A DNA stretch of 64,000 nucleotides from Ilumatobacteraceae bacterium (GCA_033344875.1 JAWPMO010000001.1:4303595-4367594); one strand, 5' to 3'; shown: positions 43,543 through 52,140, numbered from the stretch's first letter. The notes: generated from the sequence alone by a model not told the origin. Numbers and translations are program-made.

Positions 43543-45591
43543 TCAGGGGAGGTGCAGCTCGACGGTGGCCGTGGCCTCGAGCTCGGACCCCTGCGCCAGC
43601 ATCCATCCGCCGGCGCCCAGGAAATCGCCCGTGCCGCCGATGATGGCGGCCGCTTCCGACCGGTACCCCGACTCGTCGACGCGAGACACGGTGCGGAGTA
43701 CGAGCGTGCCGGTGCCGACGCCTTCGATCGTGCCCGAGAACGGCCGGTCGATGTTCGTGGTGTCGATGCCGTTGTCCGAGACGCTGGTCCCGACCCAAGG
43801 TGCCTGGCCGGTCAGCTGCCCGGTGTAGGTGGTCACGCCGGTCCGCAGGAGTGACCCGTCTTCCTGCACGCTCTCGACGATGTCGGAGTCGCTGGACGAC
43901 GTCGTCAGCTCGAACACCCTCGACGGTTCGGCCGGGACGTCGGGAACCTCGATGTCGAGCTGGTAGCCCCCGGTCTCGAACTGCACGAAGCCGCGTGCTC
44001 CCGCCAGGTCGCCGGTTCCGTCGGTGATGGCGGCGACCGAGAAGAACGGTCCGGTTCCGGTCGAGTAGATCTCCCGGAACGTCATGGTCCCCTCGCCGAT
44101 GCCGGCCACCGAGCCGGTGAACTCGACGACTGCACCGCCGTCGCTGCCGGTGTCGGTCTCGTGCGGTGTGCGCGTCCCGGTGCCCTGTCCGATGCCGTCC
44201 AACACGCCGACGAACGTGGTCGTGTACGTGACATCCAGCGTGCTGTCGCCAGTGCGGGGTGTCTCGGCGTACCCCTCGTCTGACCAACTGCCCGTCGCCG
44301 TGACGTGTTGCATCCTCGGCCCCGGCACGAGCGTCGTGACCCCCGACCAATCGACGTCGATGCCCGCGGGGCCTCCGTAGGCGATCAAGCTGCCCGTGTA
44401 GCCATCGAATGCGCCCGTGGCTCCGGTGAGGTAGTGCCGGCTGGACAGGTGCGGGTCTTGGCTCCAGAAGACGACCCATTCCAGGGTGCCCGTGCCGAAG
44501 CCGTCGAGTGTCAGCTCCTGGGTGTCGCGGCCGATCCCGAACGAGGTCCTCGAGTCCGGGTCCACCCGGTGGCCGACCCCGCGCCGGGCGACGGCCCCGC
44601 CAGCGTCGGTGTGGGTGGCCGTGGACACCGACGTGACGGTGTCCGGGTCGCCGTCGTCGATCGGTGTGAACGTCGTGATCGAGCGCGAGGCGCCGCCGAT
44701 GGTGATGACGCCGCCTTGGTCGACGGTCCAACCCCGGTCGGCGTCGGCCTGTGATGGAAGGGTCAACTCGAGCGAGTAGTCGCCGGCCGTCTCGACTTTG
44801 TCGGTCGCGGGGTTGTCGCGGCCGTCGGGGGCCAGGTAACTCCAGGTGCCGGTCGCACCGAAGAAATCGCCGGTGCCGGCGGTGACGACGCCGGTGTGCT
44901 CGGAGGCCCCGGTGTACTTCGATGTCCATTGCTCGTCGATGATCAGCCGGCCCTCGCCGATGTCGGTGATCCTGACATCGAGGACGAGGTGGTTGTTCCC
45001 GACGAGGCCGTCGTCGGCATCGTTGATTCGGTAGCTCCCTTCGGCGAGGGCGGTGCCAAGGAGGTCTCCGGTGATGACGTCGTCGCCGCTGAAGCTGCCG
45101 GCACCGTCATCTCCCGACGGGACGAAGTCCAGGACAGCGGACAACGTGCCGGCGAGCGACATCGAGCGCGGCACGGTCGCTGCTGCCGCCTCTCCCGCCG
45201 CATTCTGATCGGTCTCCGCCTCCGGTGTCGGTGTCGGATCGGCGCCGTCGGTGTCCGGCCCGGTGTCGGGCCCGGTGTCGACATCGTCGTCCGGTTCGGG
45301 GATGGCGATGGTCTCGGGCGTCGGCGTGTCGGCCGGGTCGTTGGCGTCGTCATTGCGGTTGACGAGGGCGACGCCGCCGATGACGAGCGCCAGTACCGCG
45401 GCTGCCGCCGCGAGCACGGGCCAGCGTCGGGGCCTGGTGGTGTTGTCCGTGAGCATGATGATCTCCGTCTCCTGAGGTGGGTCCTGGTCGATGATCCGGC
45501 GTTGGATCTGCTGCCAGGCGTGGGGTGACGGGGCGGCTCGGTCGGCGATCACGTGGAGGTCGCGCTGAAGCGTGTCTTCGAAGCGACTCAT
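43543..45591 (-). CDS. Membrane partner (putative anti-sigma) of ECF sigma 2, with four barrel-like repeats
   Basis: 682 aa. The N-terminus (MSRFEDTLQRDLHVIADRAAPSPHAWQQI and ETEIIMLTDN) matches the paralogue at 41.4 kb, then one membrane helix (WPVLAAAAAVLALVIGGVALV) and an acidic Thr/Pro linker. The outer part has four units ending in GIG.GT...... TGDF.G..G: around DIGEGRLIIDEQWTS, GFGTGTLEWVVFWSQ, GIGEGTMTFREIYS and GVGTGTLVLRTVSR. They resemble small beta-barrels of the allene-oxide-cyclase-like type; this is inference. Overlaps its sigma gene by ATGA. It probably senses a signal outside the cell. Confidence 0.72.
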   Translation of the reverse strand: MSRFEDTLQRDLHVIADRAAPSPHAWQQIQRRIIDQDPPQETEIIMLTDNTTRPRRWPVLAAAAAVLALVIGGVALVNRNDDANDPADTPTPETIAIPEPDDDVDTGPDTGPDTDGADPTPTPEAETDQNAAGEAAAATVPRSMSLAGTLSAVLDFVPSGDDGAGSFSGDDVITGDLLGTALAEGSYRINDADDGLVGNNHLVLDVRITDIGEGRLIIDEQWTSKYTGASEHTGVVTAGTGDFFGATGTWSYLAPDGRDNPATDKVETAGDYSLELTLPSQADADRGWTVDQGGVITIGGASRSITTFTPIDDGDPDTVTSVSTATHTDAGGAVARRGVGHRVDPDSRTSFGIGRDTQELTLDGFGTGTLEWVVFWSQDPHLSSRHYLTGATGAFDGYTGSLIAYGGPAGIDVDWSGVTTLVPGPRMQHVTATGSWSDEGYAETPRTGDSTLDVTYTTTFVGVLDGIGQGTGTRTPHETDTGSDGGAVVEFTGSVAGIGEGTMTFREIYSTGTGPFFSVAAITDGTGDLAGARGFVQFETGGYQLDIEVPDVPAEPSRVFELTTSSSDSDIVESVQEDGSLLRTGVTTYTGQLTGQAPWVGTSVSDNGIDTTNIDRPFSGTIEGVGTGTLVLRTVSRVDESGYRSEAAAIIGGTGDFLGAGGWMLAQGSELEATATVELHLP

Positions 45592-46082
45592 GGTGTGAGC
45601 TCCTTGCGCATCGACTTCATCGCCCGTCGCAGGTGCGATCGGACGGTGGCGGCGGGCTGGTCGGTGATCTTGGCGATCTCAGCGGCCCGGTATCCGCAGT
45701 AGTACCGGAGTACGACCGCGATGCGTTGATGTTCGGGAAGTTGCTCCAGGACGTCCCACAGCGACTCGACCTCCGGAGGAAGGTCCGACGGTCGAGTCGG
45801 TGGGTTCTGGCGCATGAGGCGGCGGCGTCGAAGTACTGACCGGCACCTGCTCACCACGACGGTGCGCAGGTAGGCGCCGGGTTGTCCCAGGTCGTCGAAG
45901 CGTCGCGAGATCTCCAGGAACGAGTCCTGAACGACCTCCTCCGCCTCTGCGTTGTTCCCGATGAGCGTGAATGCGAGCCGTACCATGCCGGTGTACTCGG
46001 CGCGGTACAAGACCTCGAGCGTGGCGGCGGGCCCCTGTCGGACCGCCACGGCCTCGGTGTCTCGCACGTACCCCATCACCAT
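45588..46082 (-). CDS. ECF RNA polymerase sigma factor (SigE-family-like) 2
   Basis: 164 aa, close paralogue of the sigma at 42.9 kb: both have VAVRQGPAATLEVLYRAEY and a region 4 of the LPEHQRI...YRA.EI pattern. Region 2 and region 4 are complete. The start may be ATG 46082, GTG 46079 or ATG 46076; the paralogue alignment favours 46079. TGCAAC (46113-46108) and CGTAGA (46087-46082) lie upstream, as in the paralogue. The overlap with the partner gene is ATGA. Confidence 0.9.
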   Translation of the reverse strand: MVMGYVRDTEAVAVRQGPAATLEVLYRAEYTGMVRLAFTLIGNNAEAEEVVQDSFLEISRRFDDLGQPGAYLRTVVVSRCRSVLRRRRLMRQNPPTRPSDLPPEVESLWDVLEQLPEHQRIAVVLRYYCGYRAAEIAKITDQPAATVRSHLRRAMKSMRKELTP

Positions 46083-46113
46083 CTACGGCGCCCGACGGCG
46101 CGAAAGCGTTGCA
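46082..46113 (-). promoter_or_regulatory. Probable ECF-type promoter of sigma gene 2
   Basis: TGCAAC (46113-46108) and CGTAGA (46087-46082), 20 bases apart, mirror the element upstream of sigma gene 1. CGTAGA overlaps the first possible start codon, so the transcript would be leaderless. Confidence 0.5.
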
Positions 46114-46127
46114 CCCACCCCAGAAAA

Positions 46128-46277
46128 GATCGCGAGTTGTGCCTGGAGGATCAGCGGATAGGTCGCTCCGCTCCTTTTCATTCCGCTGATTCCTCCCCGT
46201 ATCCATTGGGAGTGTCGAGCGGCCAGGTTCGGCAGAGCCTCACCTATCCGCTCGACCTCCTGGCACAACTCGCGATC
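46128..46277. repeat. 150-bp element with 36-bp imperfect terminal inverted repeats
   Basis: Bases 46128-46163 and 46242-46277 are inverted copies matching at 32 of 36 positions, with 78 bases between. Both outer ends are GATCGCGAGTTGTGCC, the 16-mer also present at 39932-39947. On the minus strand the element begins just after the LigD-type gene and ends in GATCTTTTCT, so it could terminate that transcript; its termini also look like those of a small non-autonomous mobile element. I see no target-site duplication. Confidence 0.75.
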
Positions 46278-46282
46278 ACGGG

Positions 46283-47305
46283 TCAGTCCGACTGCTTGGC
46301 GCGGCTGGGCTGGACCCTCGGCGCCTCGTTCGGCATCTTCGGGTACACCGGCGGCCACGGTGCGTCGGGGATGCCGTCGGCGATGTCGTCGGCGAACCGC
46401 TCGACGAGTGGACCGATCTCCTGCGGCTCGTCGTCCATGTCGGCCCACGGGTCGCCGCGCTCGGCGAGACGGTCGGGCACGGTGAGCATCGTCAGCTCGT
46501 CGGGCATCACGTCCATCAACTCGTCCCACTCGAACGGGGTGGACACCTGGGCACCGACCCGTGGACGCACACCCCACGCACCGAACACGTTCTTGTGCGG
46601 AGCGTTCTGGTTGAAGTCGACGAACACCCGGCCGTCGCGCAGTTCCTTCCACCACTCGTCGGTGATCAGGTCGGGGTGCCGACGGGCGAGCTCTCGAGCG
46701 ACGGTGACCGAAGCGCCCCGCACGGCGAACGAGTCGTATCCGTCGACGACGCGCACGTAGATGTGCAGCCCCTTGCTGCCGGTGGTCTTGACGTACGAAC
46801 GGATACCGAGTTCGGCGAAGTACAGCCGGACGTGCATCGCTGCCTCGCGGATGTGGTCGAACGTCTGGCCCGGCGACGGGTCGAGGTCGATCCGCAGCTC
46901 GTCGGCCCACTGTGGCTTGTCGGCGGTGTACTGCCACACGTGGAGGCCGAGCACACCCTGGTTCGCCGCCCACAGCACATGTGCGAGGTCGGCGATCACG
47001 AGGGCTCGCGATTCGGTGCCGTTGATGGTCTGCACCGTCGTGGTGGTCAGCCAATCGGGCGCCGAGTCGGGGATCCGCTTCTGGAAGAACGACTTCTGCC
47101 CCACCCCGTTCGGGTACCGCTCGAGGAGCACCGGCCGGTTGCGAATCCAACGCATCAGCGGCTCACCGACCGCGAGGTAGTACTCCGCGAGGTCGAGCTT
47201 GGTCAGGCCGAGCTTCGGGAACAGCACCTTGTCCGGGCTGCTGATCGTGACCGGGCGGCCATCGGCCACCAGTTCGACCGGTTCCCCGTGATCCTCCTTC
47301 GGCAT
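46283..47305 (-). CDS. LigD-type archaeo-eukaryotic primase/polymerase (stand-alone)
   Basis: 340 aa, the polymerase domain of bacterial NHEJ ligase LigD (PolDom). Catalytic acids are D140 and D142 in RIDLDPSPG and D230 in VFVDFNQN; TTGSKGLHIYV (174-184) binds nucleotide. It adds ribonucleotides at broken ends. No ligase or phosphoesterase domain is fused and no Ku gene lies in the window, so it is the split form that works with separately encoded ligase. ATG at 47305 with TAGGGT 6 bases upstream. Confidence 0.88.
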   Translation of the reverse strand: MPKEDHGEPVELVADGRPVTISSPDKVLFPKLGLTKLDLAEYYLAVGEPLMRWIRNRPVLLERYPNGVGQKSFFQKRIPDSAPDWLTTTTVQTINGTESRALVIADLAHVLWAANQGVLGLHVWQYTADKPQWADELRIDLDPSPGQTFDHIREAAMHVRLYFAELGIRSYVKTTGSKGLHIYVRVVDGYDSFAVRGASVTVARELARRHPDLITDEWWKELRDGRVFVDFNQNAPHKNVFGAWGVRPRVGAQVSTPFEWDELMDVMPDELTMLTVPDRLAERGDPWADMDDEPQEIGPLVERFADDIADGIPDAPWPPVYPKMPNEAPRVQPSRAKQSD

Positions 47306-47311
47306 GACCGA

Positions 47312-47317
47312 ACCCTA
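47312..47317 (-). promoter_or_regulatory. -10-like box upstream of LigD-type gene
   Basis: Minus-strand TAGGGT, 6 bases before the ATG at 47305. It lies in the 63-base gap shared with the divergent aminotransferase. Confidence 0.4.
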
Positions 47318-47368
47318 CGCCCGACGTGGGCGGCGACGGACACCATGCGCGCCGTGACACGATGCGGC

Positions 47369-48739
47369 ATGGACGCAGGCACCACCTCCGAGATCGTCGA
47401 GCGAGATCGACGGCACCTCATCCACCCGTACCAGGTGTTCGACACCGTGATGGTCGACGACGTGCTGCCGATCGACCGCGGTGCCGGTGCCCATCTGGTC
47501 GACTCCGACGGGCGCGAGTACCTCGACGCGGTCGGCGGCATGTGGTGCACCAACATCGGCCTGGGCCGCGACGAGATGGCCGACGCCATCGCGCAGCAGG
47601 TGCGCGAGCTGGCGTACGCGAATCCGTTCGTCGACATGACCAACGGTCCGGCAGGGCTCCTGTGCGAGAAGCTCGCCGAGCTCGCGCCCGGAGACCTGAA
47701 CCGGGTCTTCCTGTCGACCGGCGGTTCGACCGCCGTCGATGCGGCGTACCGGCTGATCCAGTTCTACCAGTACGTGCGCGGTACCCCGGAGAAGCGCCAC
47801 GTCCTAAGCCGCGTCGACGCGTACCACGGCACCACCTACGCCTCGGTCTCGATCGGCGGCAAGCCCGGCGACCGTGTGCCCGGGTTCGAGTACATCGAGG
47901 ACACGATCCATCACCTGTCATCGCCGAACCGGTACGCGTACGGCGACGGGCGCACCGAGCAGGAGTTCGCCGATGATCTCGTCGCCGAGTTCCGGGCGAA
48001 GATCGACGAGCTGGGTCCGGCGAACATCGCGGCCTTCTTCGCCGAACCGATCATGGGGTCGGGTGGCGTGATCATGCCGCCGGCCGACTACCTGCAGCGG
48101 CTGCACGCGCTGTGTCGCGAGCACGACATAGTCTACGTCTCCGATGAGGTGGTCACCGGGTTCGGTCGGCTCGGCGAGTGGTTCGCGTCGGAGTCGGTGT
48201 TCGGGATCGTGCCCGACATCATCACGAGCGCCAAGGGGCTGACCTCGGGCTACCTCCCACTCGGGGCGACGATCGTCAGCGACCGGATCTACGACGTGAT
48301 CGCCGAGACCGGGCACGATCGCTACTTCGCGGTCGGGTTCACGTACTCGGGGCACCCGGTCTCGTGTGCCGCCGCGCTGAAGAACATCGAGATCATCGAA
48401 CGGGAGGGCTTGCTCGAGCACGTCCGCGAGATCGGCCCGTACTTCCAGGAGCAACTCGCGACGCTGGCCGACCTCCCGATGGTCGGCGACGTGCGCGGCT
48501 CGCACCTGATGGCGTGCGTCGAGTTCGTCGAGGACCGGGAGACGCGACGGCACTACCCGGAGGAGCTCGACGTCGGCAAGCTGGTCGCGAACGCGTGCGA
48601 GCCCCGCGGCTTGATCGTGCGGCCGATGGTGCACCTCAACGTGATGTCGCCACCGCTCGTCATCGACCGGGACGACGTCGACCGGATCGTGGCGACGTTG
48701 CGCGACGCGATCGTCGAGGTGCGTGCGCAACTGAGCTGA
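47369..48739 (+). CDS. Class III PLP aminotransferase (omega-transaminase type)
   Basis: 456 aa, complete. STGGSTAVDAAYRL binds the PLP phosphate, AYHGTTYASVS is the family hallmark, DEVVTGFGR contains the Asp for the pyridine nitrogen, and ITSAKGLTSGYLPLG contains the Schiff-base Lys. The C-terminal region VRPMVHLNVMSPPLVI is typical. Likely donors are beta-alanine, taurine, putrescine or other omega-amines; the sequence does not decide. Start taken as ATG 47369; ATG 47345 adds 8 residues. No ribosome site is seen. Confidence 0.88.
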   Translation: MDAGTTSEIVERDRRHLIHPYQVFDTVMVDDVLPIDRGAGAHLVDSDGREYLDAVGGMWCTNIGLGRDEMADAIAQQVRELAYANPFVDMTNGPAGLLCEKLAELAPGDLNRVFLSTGGSTAVDAAYRLIQFYQYVRGTPEKRHVLSRVDAYHGTTYASVSIGGKPGDRVPGFEYIEDTIHHLSSPNRYAYGDGRTEQEFADDLVAEFRAKIDELGPANIAAFFAEPIMGSGGVIMPPADYLQRLHALCREHDIVYVSDEVVTGFGRLGEWFASESVFGIVPDIITSAKGLTSGYLPLGATIVSDRIYDVIAETGHDRYFAVGFTYSGHPVSCAAALKNIEIIEREGLLEHVREIGPYFQEQLATLADLPMVGDVRGSHLMACVEFVEDRETRRHYPEELDVGKLVANACEPRGLIVRPMVHLNVMSPPLVIDRDDVDRIVATLRDAIVEVRAQLS

Positions 48740-48803
48740 TCCGCCGAGCCGGAGGGTCGACCGCTGGTCGGGCATCTTGCCGAACGCATGCGAATGTGCT
48801 TAT

Positions 48804-49136
48804 ATGTCGTTCGTGGCGAACGACGACGGATTCAGAGCGCTGGCCAGCCCGACCCGGCGCACGCTCCTGCGCCTCGTGCGCGACGAGGCGCAGCCGGTCG
48901 GCGCGCTCGCCGAACAACTGGCGATCTCACAGCCGGCCGTCAGCCAGCACCTCGCCGTTTTGCGCGACGCCGGGCTCGTGTCGGTCGAGCCAGATGGTCG
49001 ACGGCGCCTGTACCGGGCCGACACCGATGCGCTGTTGGAGCTCCGTGGCTACTTCGACGGCTACTGGTCGGACGCTGTCGACCGCTTGGCCGATGTCGCG
49101 GAGCGAGCTGCCAGGCAGCGGCAGGCGGCATCGTGA
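48804..49136 (+). CDS. ArsR-family winged-helix regulator
   Basis: 110 aa. FRALASPTRRTLLRLVRDEAQPVGALAEQL leads into the recognition helix ISQPAVSQHLAVLRDAGLVSVEPDGRRRLYRAD, the usual ArsR winged helix. No metal-binding Cys cluster. This subtype is typically co-transcribed with an AHSA1-type SRPBCC gene, as here (GTGA overlap), and represses its own operon. Ligand unknown. Confidence 0.9.
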   Translation: MSFVANDDGFRALASPTRRTLLRLVRDEAQPVGALAEQLAISQPAVSQHLAVLRDAGLVSVEPDGRRRLYRADTDALLELRGYFDGYWSDAVDRLADVAERAARQRQAAS

Positions 49137-49564
49137 TCCTCGCGGGGTGCGATCGACTCATCGCGGCGCCGGTCGATCTGGTCTGGGCGCTCGTCAGTAC
49201 CGCCGACGGCCTGCGTGAGTGGATGGCCGTCGAGGCCGAGGTCGACCTGCGAGTCGGCGGCACGATCCGCTGGGAGCACGACAACGGGTGGATCGTCGCC
49301 GGCACCGTTCGGGAGGTCTCGCCGATGCGGCGACTGTCCTACACGTACGGCTGGGAACGCGGCGGGTTCCCGGTGCCGATCGACTCGAGCGTCGTCACGA
49401 TCGAACTCGCCGCCCGCGGTGCAGCGACCCGGCTCACCGTTCGCCACGAAGGACTCACGCCCGAGATGGCCGAGCAGCACACCGGGGGGTGGCGAACGTT
49501 CACCGATCTGCTGGCCGAGCGGGCCGAGCGCGGGTCGGTGGCCGGAGTCGGGGGTGAGCAGTGA
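49133..49564 (+). CDS. SRPBCC / AHSA1-family protein
   Basis: 143 aa, Aha1 C-terminal-like helix-grip fold: DRLIAAPVDLVWALVSTADGLREWMAVEAEVDLRVGG, then GTVREVSPMRRLSYTYGWE, and the C-terminal helix GGWRTFTDLLAERAERG. Probably a small-ligand binder whose gene is regulated by the ArsR protein encoded just before. The GTG starts inside the ArsR stop (GTGA) and its own stop overlaps the next GTG in the same way, so all three genes are coupled. Confidence 0.85.
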   Translation: MILAGCDRLIAAPVDLVWALVSTADGLREWMAVEAEVDLRVGGTIRWEHDNGWIVAGTVREVSPMRRLSYTYGWERGGFPVPIDSSVVTIELAARGAATRLTVRHEGLTPEMAEQHTGGWRTFTDLLAERAERGSVAGVGGEQ

Positions 49565-50223
49565 ACTTCACCGGATTCGACCCGGCCGCGATCGCACTGC
49601 TCGGCCGGCTCCCGGGGATGTCCGTCGAGGCGTACGCGGCGCACAAGGCCGAGCTGGCGGCCGGCGTCACCCGACCGGGTGCGAGCCTGATCGCGGCGGT
49701 CGCCGACCGGCTCGACGCCGACCTCACCGTGGTGCCACGCAGCTCGGTCTCGCCGCTCCACCGCGACCTCCGATTCGCTCCCGCCGGTGCCGCCCGGTAC
49801 AAGGACCATCTCCTGCTCACCGCCTGGGAGGGTGCCGACAAGAAGGCGTCGCCGATGGTCTGGATCCGGGTCGACTCGTCGCGGGTCGGATTCGCGAGCG
49901 GCATCGGGTTCACGCCTACGGTGCGGGAGCGGTGGCGTCATGCGATCGGCGGTGATGTCGGCGCGGCGCTCGAACTCGAACTCGACGAGCTCGAGCGCGA
50001 GCGAGCCGCCGAGGTGGCCGGCGATCAGGTCAAGAAGGTTCCGGCGCCGTTCGCTGCCGACCATCCGCGGGCCGACCTCCTCCGACACACCGGATTCCAG
50101 GTCCGGTTCATCGACGACCTGCCCGACTCGGTCGATACCCCCGACTTCACCGACTGGTGCGCCGATCGGCTGGCGGCACTGCTGCCCGTCCACCGATGGC
50201 TGATCGCCAACCTGGTCGCCTGA
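49561..50223 (+). CDS. DUF2461-family conserved protein
   Basis: 220 aa. The segment ALIAAVADRLDADLTVVPRSSVSPLHRDLRFA..GAARYKDHLLLTAWEG (read in parts) resembles the DUF2461/TIGR02453 family, with a conserved SVSPLHRDLRF motif and the aromatic KDHLLLTAW strand. Function is unknown. Third gene of the ArsR operon (GTGA overlap). Confidence 0.65.
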   Translation: MNFTGFDPAAIALLGRLPGMSVEAYAAHKAELAAGVTRPGASLIAAVADRLDADLTVVPRSSVSPLHRDLRFAPAGAARYKDHLLLTAWEGADKKASPMVWIRVDSSRVGFASGIGFTPTVRERWRHAIGGDVGAALELELDELERERAAEVAGDQVKKVPAPFAADHPRADLLRHTGFQVRFIDDLPDSVDTPDFTDWCADRLAALLPVHRWLIANLVA

Positions 50224-50242
50224 CCCGACGAGAGGAGACGTC

Positions 50243-50566
50243 ATGCCACAGACCGACGAAGATGTGTTCTGGGAGCTGATCGAGGAGCTGCAGCTCGAGG
50301 ACCCGAGGGTCGAGGAGGGAACCATCATGAACGGGCGCTGCGTCCGCGTGGCGGGTGAGTTCCTGGGTCTGGTCGGCTACCGAGGGTCCGGCATGGTCGT
50401 GAAGCTGCCGCGCACGCGCGTCGACGAACTCATCGCAGCGGGCATCGGCGAGCCGTTCGCGCCCGCCAAGAAGGTGTTTCGTGAGTGGGTCTCGATCCCG
50501 AAGCGCGATCGCCGCCGCTGGCGTTCGCTCCTGCGCGAGGGCGTGGCCTTCGTCGCTCCCGGGTGA
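50243..50566 (+). CDS. TfoX/YjbR (MmcQ)-like small protein
   Basis: 107 aa. After an acidic helix comes NGRCVRVAGEFLGLVGYRGSGMVVKLPRTRVDELIAAG, where the VVKLPRTRVDELIA segment is characteristic of TfoX-N/YjbR proteins, then EPFAPAKKVFREWVSIPKRDRR. Biochemical role unknown. GAGGAGA precedes the ATG at 50243, and the gene follows the DUF2461 gene by 20 bases. Confidence 0.7.
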   Translation: MPQTDEDVFWELIEELQLEDPRVEEGTIMNGRCVRVAGEFLGLVGYRGSGMVVKLPRTRVDELIAAGIGEPFAPAKKVFREWVSIPKRDRRRWRSLLREGVAFVAPG

Positions 50567-50610
50567 GTCGGTGGGTCCCACCCCTGCCGCAGCGCCGTTG
50601 GCACACTGAG

Positions 50611-51213
50611 GTGGTGAAGCGGAAGATCTCGGTGGTCGGCAGTGCGGTGGCGTCGGTGGAGCCCGACGTCGCGAACGTGAACTGCGGCGTCGTCACACGC
50701 GGTGCGTATGCGCAGGAGGTGCTGGCACGCGCCAACGAATCGCTCCACCGGATCATCGAGGCCGCCGTCGCGGCAGGCGTGGATCGCTCCGACCTGCGGA
50801 CCCGCGGCCCGAACCTCCACCCGACCGAGCACGGCTACCAGGGCAGCAACGACCTCGTCGTCGTCGCCCGCGATCTCGGGTTGCTCGGTGGCGTGATCGA
50901 CGCGATGGTCGCGGCCGGTGGCCCCGACGTGACGCTGCACGGCGTGAACTTCTCCGTCGCCGATCCGAGCGAACACCTGCCGCAACTGCGGGCGGCGGCG
51001 ATGGCGGCGGCGCTCGAGATCGCGACACAACTGGCGTCGGCGGGCGGCGCAGCGGTCGGCGAGGTCCTCACGATCGACGAATCCAGCGGGTACCAAACAC
51101 CCACGGTGATGGCGATGGAGAGCCGGGGGTTGCGCGGCACACCCGTCGAGGCCGGGCAGCAGCAGGTGCGGATCGACGTCAACGTCACCTACCGACTGAT
51201 CGACCCGAGCTGA
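50611..51213 (+). CDS. SIMPL-domain (DUF541/YggE) protein
   Basis: 200 aa. The start KRKISVVGSAVASVEPDVANVNCGVVTRGAYAQEVLA is the SIMPL pattern, followed by TRGPNLHPTEHGY and VTLHGVNFSVAD, and the C-terminal VRIDVNVTYRL strand. No signal peptide, unlike E. coli YggE, so cytosolic. Roles reported for the family include oxidative-stress response; nothing in this context adds to that. GTG start at 50611 or 50614. Confidence 0.8.
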   Translation: MVKRKISVVGSAVASVEPDVANVNCGVVTRGAYAQEVLARANESLHRIIEAAVAAGVDRSDLRTRGPNLHPTEHGYQGSNDLVVVARDLGLLGGVIDAMVAAGGPDVTLHGVNFSVADPSEHLPQLRAAAMAAALEIATQLASAGGAAVGEVLTIDESSGYQTPTVMAMESRGLRGTPVEAGQQQVRIDVNVTYRLIDPS

Positions 51214-51273
51214 CCCCGGCGCCTGTCAACCGGAACGGCACGGGTACCGCCCGACCGCTCGGTTCCGGGCGGG

Positions 51274-52140
51274 TCAGCTCGGTGGCAGGCGCGGTCGTCG
51301 GCCGCCGACGGTGCCGGCGAGCACGGCTCCCAACACGATCACGCCCCCGAGCACGGTGGTGGTCGATGGGCGCTCGGAGAAGAACAGCCACGCCCAGAGC
51401 GTCGCTGCGACCGTCTCCACCGGGGTGAACAGTGCGACCTCGGCGGTCGGCGCATACCGCGGCGCGGTCGTGTACGAGAGCCGACCCAGGGGGTTGAAGA
51501 TCAACCCCATGAGCCCGGCCGCCACGAAGACCCGCATCGGAGCCGATCCGACCGACGCGAACGGGGCGGTGACGAGCGCCATGGTGGCCGAACTGAGCGC
51601 CAGCGCCAACGGTCGGTCGATGCCGGGGGAGCGGCGCCACAGCACCAGGCTGAGCGAGACGAGCACCACGGCGAGGATCGCCAACAGGTCGCCGTCGAGC
51701 GTCGGGCTCCCGAACGATCCGCCGACCACGATGACGACTCCGGCCACGGTGGCGACGATCGCTGCCGCGACGCGCCGGCTCGTGCGTTCCCGCAACAGCA
51801 ACCAGGCGAGTCCGGCCGAAACGATCGGCGTGGCCGCGACGATCACGACGACGTTCGCGACAGCGGTGTGGTTGATGGCGGCGACGAATGCGATCTGGGT
51901 GGCGCTCGACAGGAGGGCGAGGCCGGCCAGCGACCACGGCTCACGTCCCAGCGTCCGGCGGATCGGCTCGCGGGTCGAGACCAGGAAGTACGCACCGAGC
52001 GCGACCGTCGACGCGCAGGCGAAGAGGAACGAGATCGTCCACGAGTCGAAGTCGGCACGCCGGACGAAGAACGAGTCGGTCGACACCAGCAGCATGCCGA
52101 TGCCGGCCAGCGCCCAGCCTCGCTCTCGACCGTCGATCAC
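51274..52140 (-). CDS. EamA/DMT-superfamily transporter
   Basis: 288 aa, ten predicted membrane helices in two EamA halves; the first half ends near VATVAGVVIVVGG, the second begins GDLLAILAVVLVSLSLVL and ends VLGGVIVLGAVLAGTVGG. The AAINHTAVANVVVIVAATPI segment is typical. Exports or imports a metabolite that cannot be deduced. GTG start at 52140, with CATACT 6 bases upstream (minus strand). Confidence 0.85.
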   Translation of the reverse strand: MIDGRERGWALAGIGMLLVSTDSFFVRRADFDSWTISFLFACASTVALGAYFLVSTREPIRRTLGREPWSLAGLALLSSATQIAFVAAINHTAVANVVVIVAATPIVSAGLAWLLLRERTSRRVAAAIVATVAGVVIVVGGSFGSPTLDGDLLAILAVVLVSLSLVLWRRSPGIDRPLALALSSATMALVTAPFASVGSAPMRVFVAAGLMGLIFNPLGRLSYTTAPRYAPTAEVALFTPVETVAATLWAWLFFSERPSTTTVLGGVIVLGAVLAGTVGGRRPRLPPS

